A stretch of 64,000 nt of DNA from contig NC_058051.1 of NCBI RefSeq assembly GCF_020085105.1, forward strand, positions 25,267,455 to 25,331,454. The letters are read 5' to 3'. The notes under the pieces are model-generated. The model did no database searches, was not told where the DNA came from, and saw only the letters and a list, made by a program, of their open reading frames with translations. The position numbers and the translations under genes were made by a program. Below are positions 60,901 through 64,000 of this stretch, in pieces. Within the stretch, counting starts at the first letter, position 1. Every line of letters begins with the position of its first letter. This DNA comes from Siniperca chuatsi (Eukaryota > Chordata > Actinopteri > Centrarchiformes > Sinipercidae).

Positions 60901-61011
60901 CTACTAACCTTTTCTTAGTTTCACATGTGAAACAGGACATAAACACTCAGTTTTAGCCTTGTTTGTTTTAAGCTGAGATAAGCTGACATCCACCTTGACC
61001 AAAGTAGGACA

Positions 61012-61620
61012 TCATTTTAATGGGGGAGCCATTATGTCATTACTGGGTATGTTGGTGGCAGTCTTGGCTTTGAAACGATACCTAATGTTGGATTTACTGT
61101 CAACTAAAACTAGTTTCAACCTACAAAATTTTGACTGAATCAAATTAAAAGCATTTTGTAGATTGCCAAAAACATTCAGCTGCTTTGTTAAGAATGGTCT
61201 TACTTTGTCAACATTTCTCAGGTGGAAGAATACTGTCTTGGTCACTTTGCTATTGTGAACTTAAAGCTTAAATCAGAGTCCAAAATGACACCAAGACTTT
61301 TAACTTCTGATTTGGTCTGGGGAGCCAGGTTCCCAAGTGTTTCTCTCTTAAATTTAGGACCTAACAGCAGTATCTCTGTTTTATCTTCGTTAACTTTTAA
61401 AAGATCATCCATTGTTTTATCCAAACAGGCAGTCAGAGACGAAAGACCATGTGGGTTAGTTGGCTCAACAGAAATGTATAATTGGGTGTCATCTGCGTAG
61501 CTATGGAAAGTGGTGTTAAACTTGTTGATGATGTAACCTAATGGGAGCATAAGGAAAATAGCAGGGGACCAAGACAGCTTCCTTGTGAAATACCAAATGG
61601 CAAGTCATGTTTCACAGATC
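61012..61620 (-). pseudogene. LINE reverse-transcriptase fragment with YADD motif
   Basis: On the - strand: LPFGISQGSCLGPLLFSL (about 61600-61545), a frame change, then MLPLGYIINKFNTTFHSYAD with the catalytic YADD, LNEDKTEILLLGP-like segment (VNEDKTEILLLGPKFKRE) and SLGVILDSDLSFKF. 61245-61012 continues TKTVFFHLRNVDKVRPFLTK before similarity is lost. The order QGS..GP / YADD / LGV.LD is that of L2-type LINEs. Frameshifted and truncated, so not active. Confidence 0.8.
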
Positions 61621-61649
61621 CATGATCACCCAGACTAAAATTTTCTGAC

Positions 61650-64000
61650 GATTAAATGATGAATATGGTAAAATAACTGCGAAAATATAACTGCTAAACA
61701 TCAGCATGCTACCACTGTCATTGTGGTTATAGCATACTAATGTTAGCATGTAGCTCAAAGTACCGCTGTGCCAAAGTACAGCTTCACAGAGCTGCTAGCA
61801 TGGCTGCAAACTCTTAGTCTTGTTAAACACTGAACCACTTCCCTGACCTCCAGGCCTACACAGCACTGCCATTGGCCAAAAGGCTGAATCACATGATGCT
61901 GCATTTCAGTTGTGTCATTGTGGGCCAGCAGTTTACAGAAGGTGAAAACTGTCAAATCTGTCTGCACCAGTAATGCAGTCAAAGGTGCTGTGTAACAGAT
62001 TAGAGTTATAGTGGAAATTAGAGAGTGGTGAAAGTTAAACTGAACCCTTCTGCTAAATATGTGAGCTAAATAAGTAACCAACCATAACACTCGTACTTGT
62101 TCATAAACCAGTCAAATGAAAATGTTATTTCTTTATTTACAGGACATAGAGACCAAATTCAGTTCCATTATGGTCTGGTCAGGGATGTGGATCACTCAGG
62201 TGTTTGTTTTTTGATACACTTGTGGTACAATAAGCATAGAGGTTACAGTGAGACCAACTGAGGTCAATGATTTGGTCCGCTGCATTCATCTTAACAGCAT
62301 TAACCTGAGAAAAAATGCAGCGTGACTCAGACGTTCCCACTCATGTTTTAGAGCATATCATCAAAAATTAGAGGGACAACATTGCTAACACAAAATGATT
62401 AATTACATGAACTTGTCTCAATCAATCATTGGTTGGAAATGTTCACATCATAAAAATGTGAGCTTTCAATACTGAATTATTCCATAGCACTCACAGAGAC
62501 TTGTGACTTTTACCACATGACCATAACTTTAAGCAACAAGTTCACTCTGTTCAGTCTTTTTTGTCCAGTAATTCTGGGCCATGACATACAGTACATTTGA
62601 AGGGTAATGATGCTTACTTTGTCAAAAAATGATTTCTGTCTTAAAAGTAAAACAGATTGTCAATTTAAAATCTAAAAGCTAATTTAAAATGGGTCCTGCA
62701 TTTTGACAAAAAAGTTGAGTGGTCAGAGTGTCATTTGAAATATTGCTCAAGGAGACGGTTATTCAGCAGTTTGAGGATGTGTGTAAAAGAGGAATTGGGG
62801 TTTCCTACATGCAAACATTTGACACAATGTTTCATTTACTGTAACTGGCATTTGAATCACCATTAATAATGATTCTGTTTTTAGGGGATGATACACTGAA
62901 AATAGGTGGAGAGAATCTGATTCATATATTTCACAATGCCTCCCAGTACTGTTGTATATTTCACTATTATGACCTGTGTTAAGTTAAGCTGCGTTAATCA
63001 TTTATCATTTAAAACATGCCATCTGAAGTATTACTGATAGTGTTGACTCTTCTTTTACTTGTGATTTAGGTGGTGAGACCAGTGTCTTTAGTCTAAAATC
63101 ATGCTCAGTACAGCCTTAAATACTTAACAGTCATAACTGTTGCTGTTGTTTTAGACATCCACTGCTGGTCTGTTATCTGCTCTTTATTGTGTCACTGCAG
63201 GAAATAACTTTGTTCTGCATCTCTCTGAATGTAACAGCCACCAAAACCTTCCTTTTGCCATTTTTTTTAGTTTCCAACAAAAAGCACTGGAAACATATGA
63301 GTTTTAATTGATGGTGTGCTATTATTTATTATTTGAACAAGAAATATACATCAAATTAAGGAAGATACTTTTAAAATGCCATTTTAAATCAAACTTTAGT
63401 TTCAAATAAAATTGAATTCATTCCAAAATACACATGTGGAATGTGACTTAGTACATTTACATTTTGAGGTACTTTAATTGACTATGTTTTATTTTCTGCC
63501 AGGTTACTTTGCAGATTAAAATTTCACATACAAAACATGTGATTGTTTTACACAATATGAGACATTTTTATAGATTAATCTACCAAACAGTATATAAAGT
63601 GGTTACAAATAGCTCCATCTCAACCAGCTACAACATCAAAATGCTGCTTACATGTTAATGCATCTGTAATAATAAATTATATACACTTTTGATGATTTCA
63701 CTTAATTAAGATTTTGGATGCAGGACTTTTCCATGTATTTGACATGGCCGGATTAACCCCAGGGCAAAAAGTTGTTGTTGGGCCCCTTTAGACCACCCCC
63801 CCACCCCCTCGTGCCCTCTGTACATTGTGTATGTGCCTTGTCACTAAGTATATTTCACACAGCAGACTGAACATGGCAGATACACCCAGAAAACAACCAG
63901 TACTGCAGTTGTGGTAATAGTACCTGGCCTCATTAATAAAGCCAAATTCCTAAACAAAACTGCAACTGATAAAATTAGATACACTTGATACAAACGGACA
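61650..64000. other. Intergenic, no gene recognised
   Basis: AT-rich sequence with only short meaningless ORFs. Near 63745-63800 'ggccggattaaccccagggc' resembles 43061-43090 ('ccagattaacctgttagggg'), perhaps another dispersed repeat. Nothing else can be supported. Confidence 0.5.

Overview
The window is vertebrate nuclear DNA, almost certainly from a ray-finned (percomorph-like) fish. The genes are split into many short exons with GT/GC-AG introns. The proteins match vertebrate families residue by residue in the stretches I could translate. The spaces between and inside genes are full of short non-autonomous DNA transposons and decayed LINEs of the kinds common in spiny-rayed fish. There are no bacterial-type operons, CRISPR arrays or phage genes.

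Five protein-coding genes can be rebuilt exon by exon with continuous reading frames. (1) spats2, + strand, 1393-14795, 12 coding exons, 492 aa. (2) pan2, - strand, 33367-22548, 24 coding exons, 1200 aa, the catalytic subunit of the Pan2-Pan3 deadenylase. (3) il23a, + strand, 36108-37444, 4 exons, 195 aa, the p19 subunit of interleukin-23, divergent from pan2. (4) ormdl2, + strand, 45550-49935, 3 coding exons, 153 aa, an ER regulator of serine palmitoyltransferase. (5) nemp1, - strand, 58655-53275, 9 coding exons, 429 aa, a nuclear-envelope membrane protein. From general knowledge, all five human orthologues lie on 12q13, and PAN2 and IL23A are also divergent neighbours in human. The window is therefore a condensed piece of an old syntenic block, not a functional operon; the genes serve unrelated processes (mRNA decay, cytokine signalling, sphingolipid control, nuclear envelope).

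Layout: 0-1.1 kb upstream sequence; 1.1-18.8 kb spats2 with introns and a possibly long, transposon-rich 3' UTR; 18.8-22.2 kb repeats between two tail-to-tail genes; 22.2-33.9 kb pan2; 33.9-36.1 kb pan2/il23a intergenic region; 36.1-37.7 kb il23a with an AU-rich 3' UTR; 37.7-44.5 kb repeat-dominated (GA minisatellite, LINE remnant, duplicated segment, MITE); 44.5-50.5 kb ormdl2; 50.5-52.8 kb repeats; 52.8-58.7 kb nemp1; 58.7-64 kb two LINE remnants, a CTCF-like motif and no recognised gene.

The most notable observations are a frame-required GC-AG intron in pan2, a possible alternative in-frame first exon of pan2, a class II AU-rich element in il23a, two strong CTCF core matches, a 59-bp near-identical direct repeat, and a duplicated segment whose second copy preserves the empty site of a tiny LINE-tail insertion. 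I found no convincing undescribed biological system.
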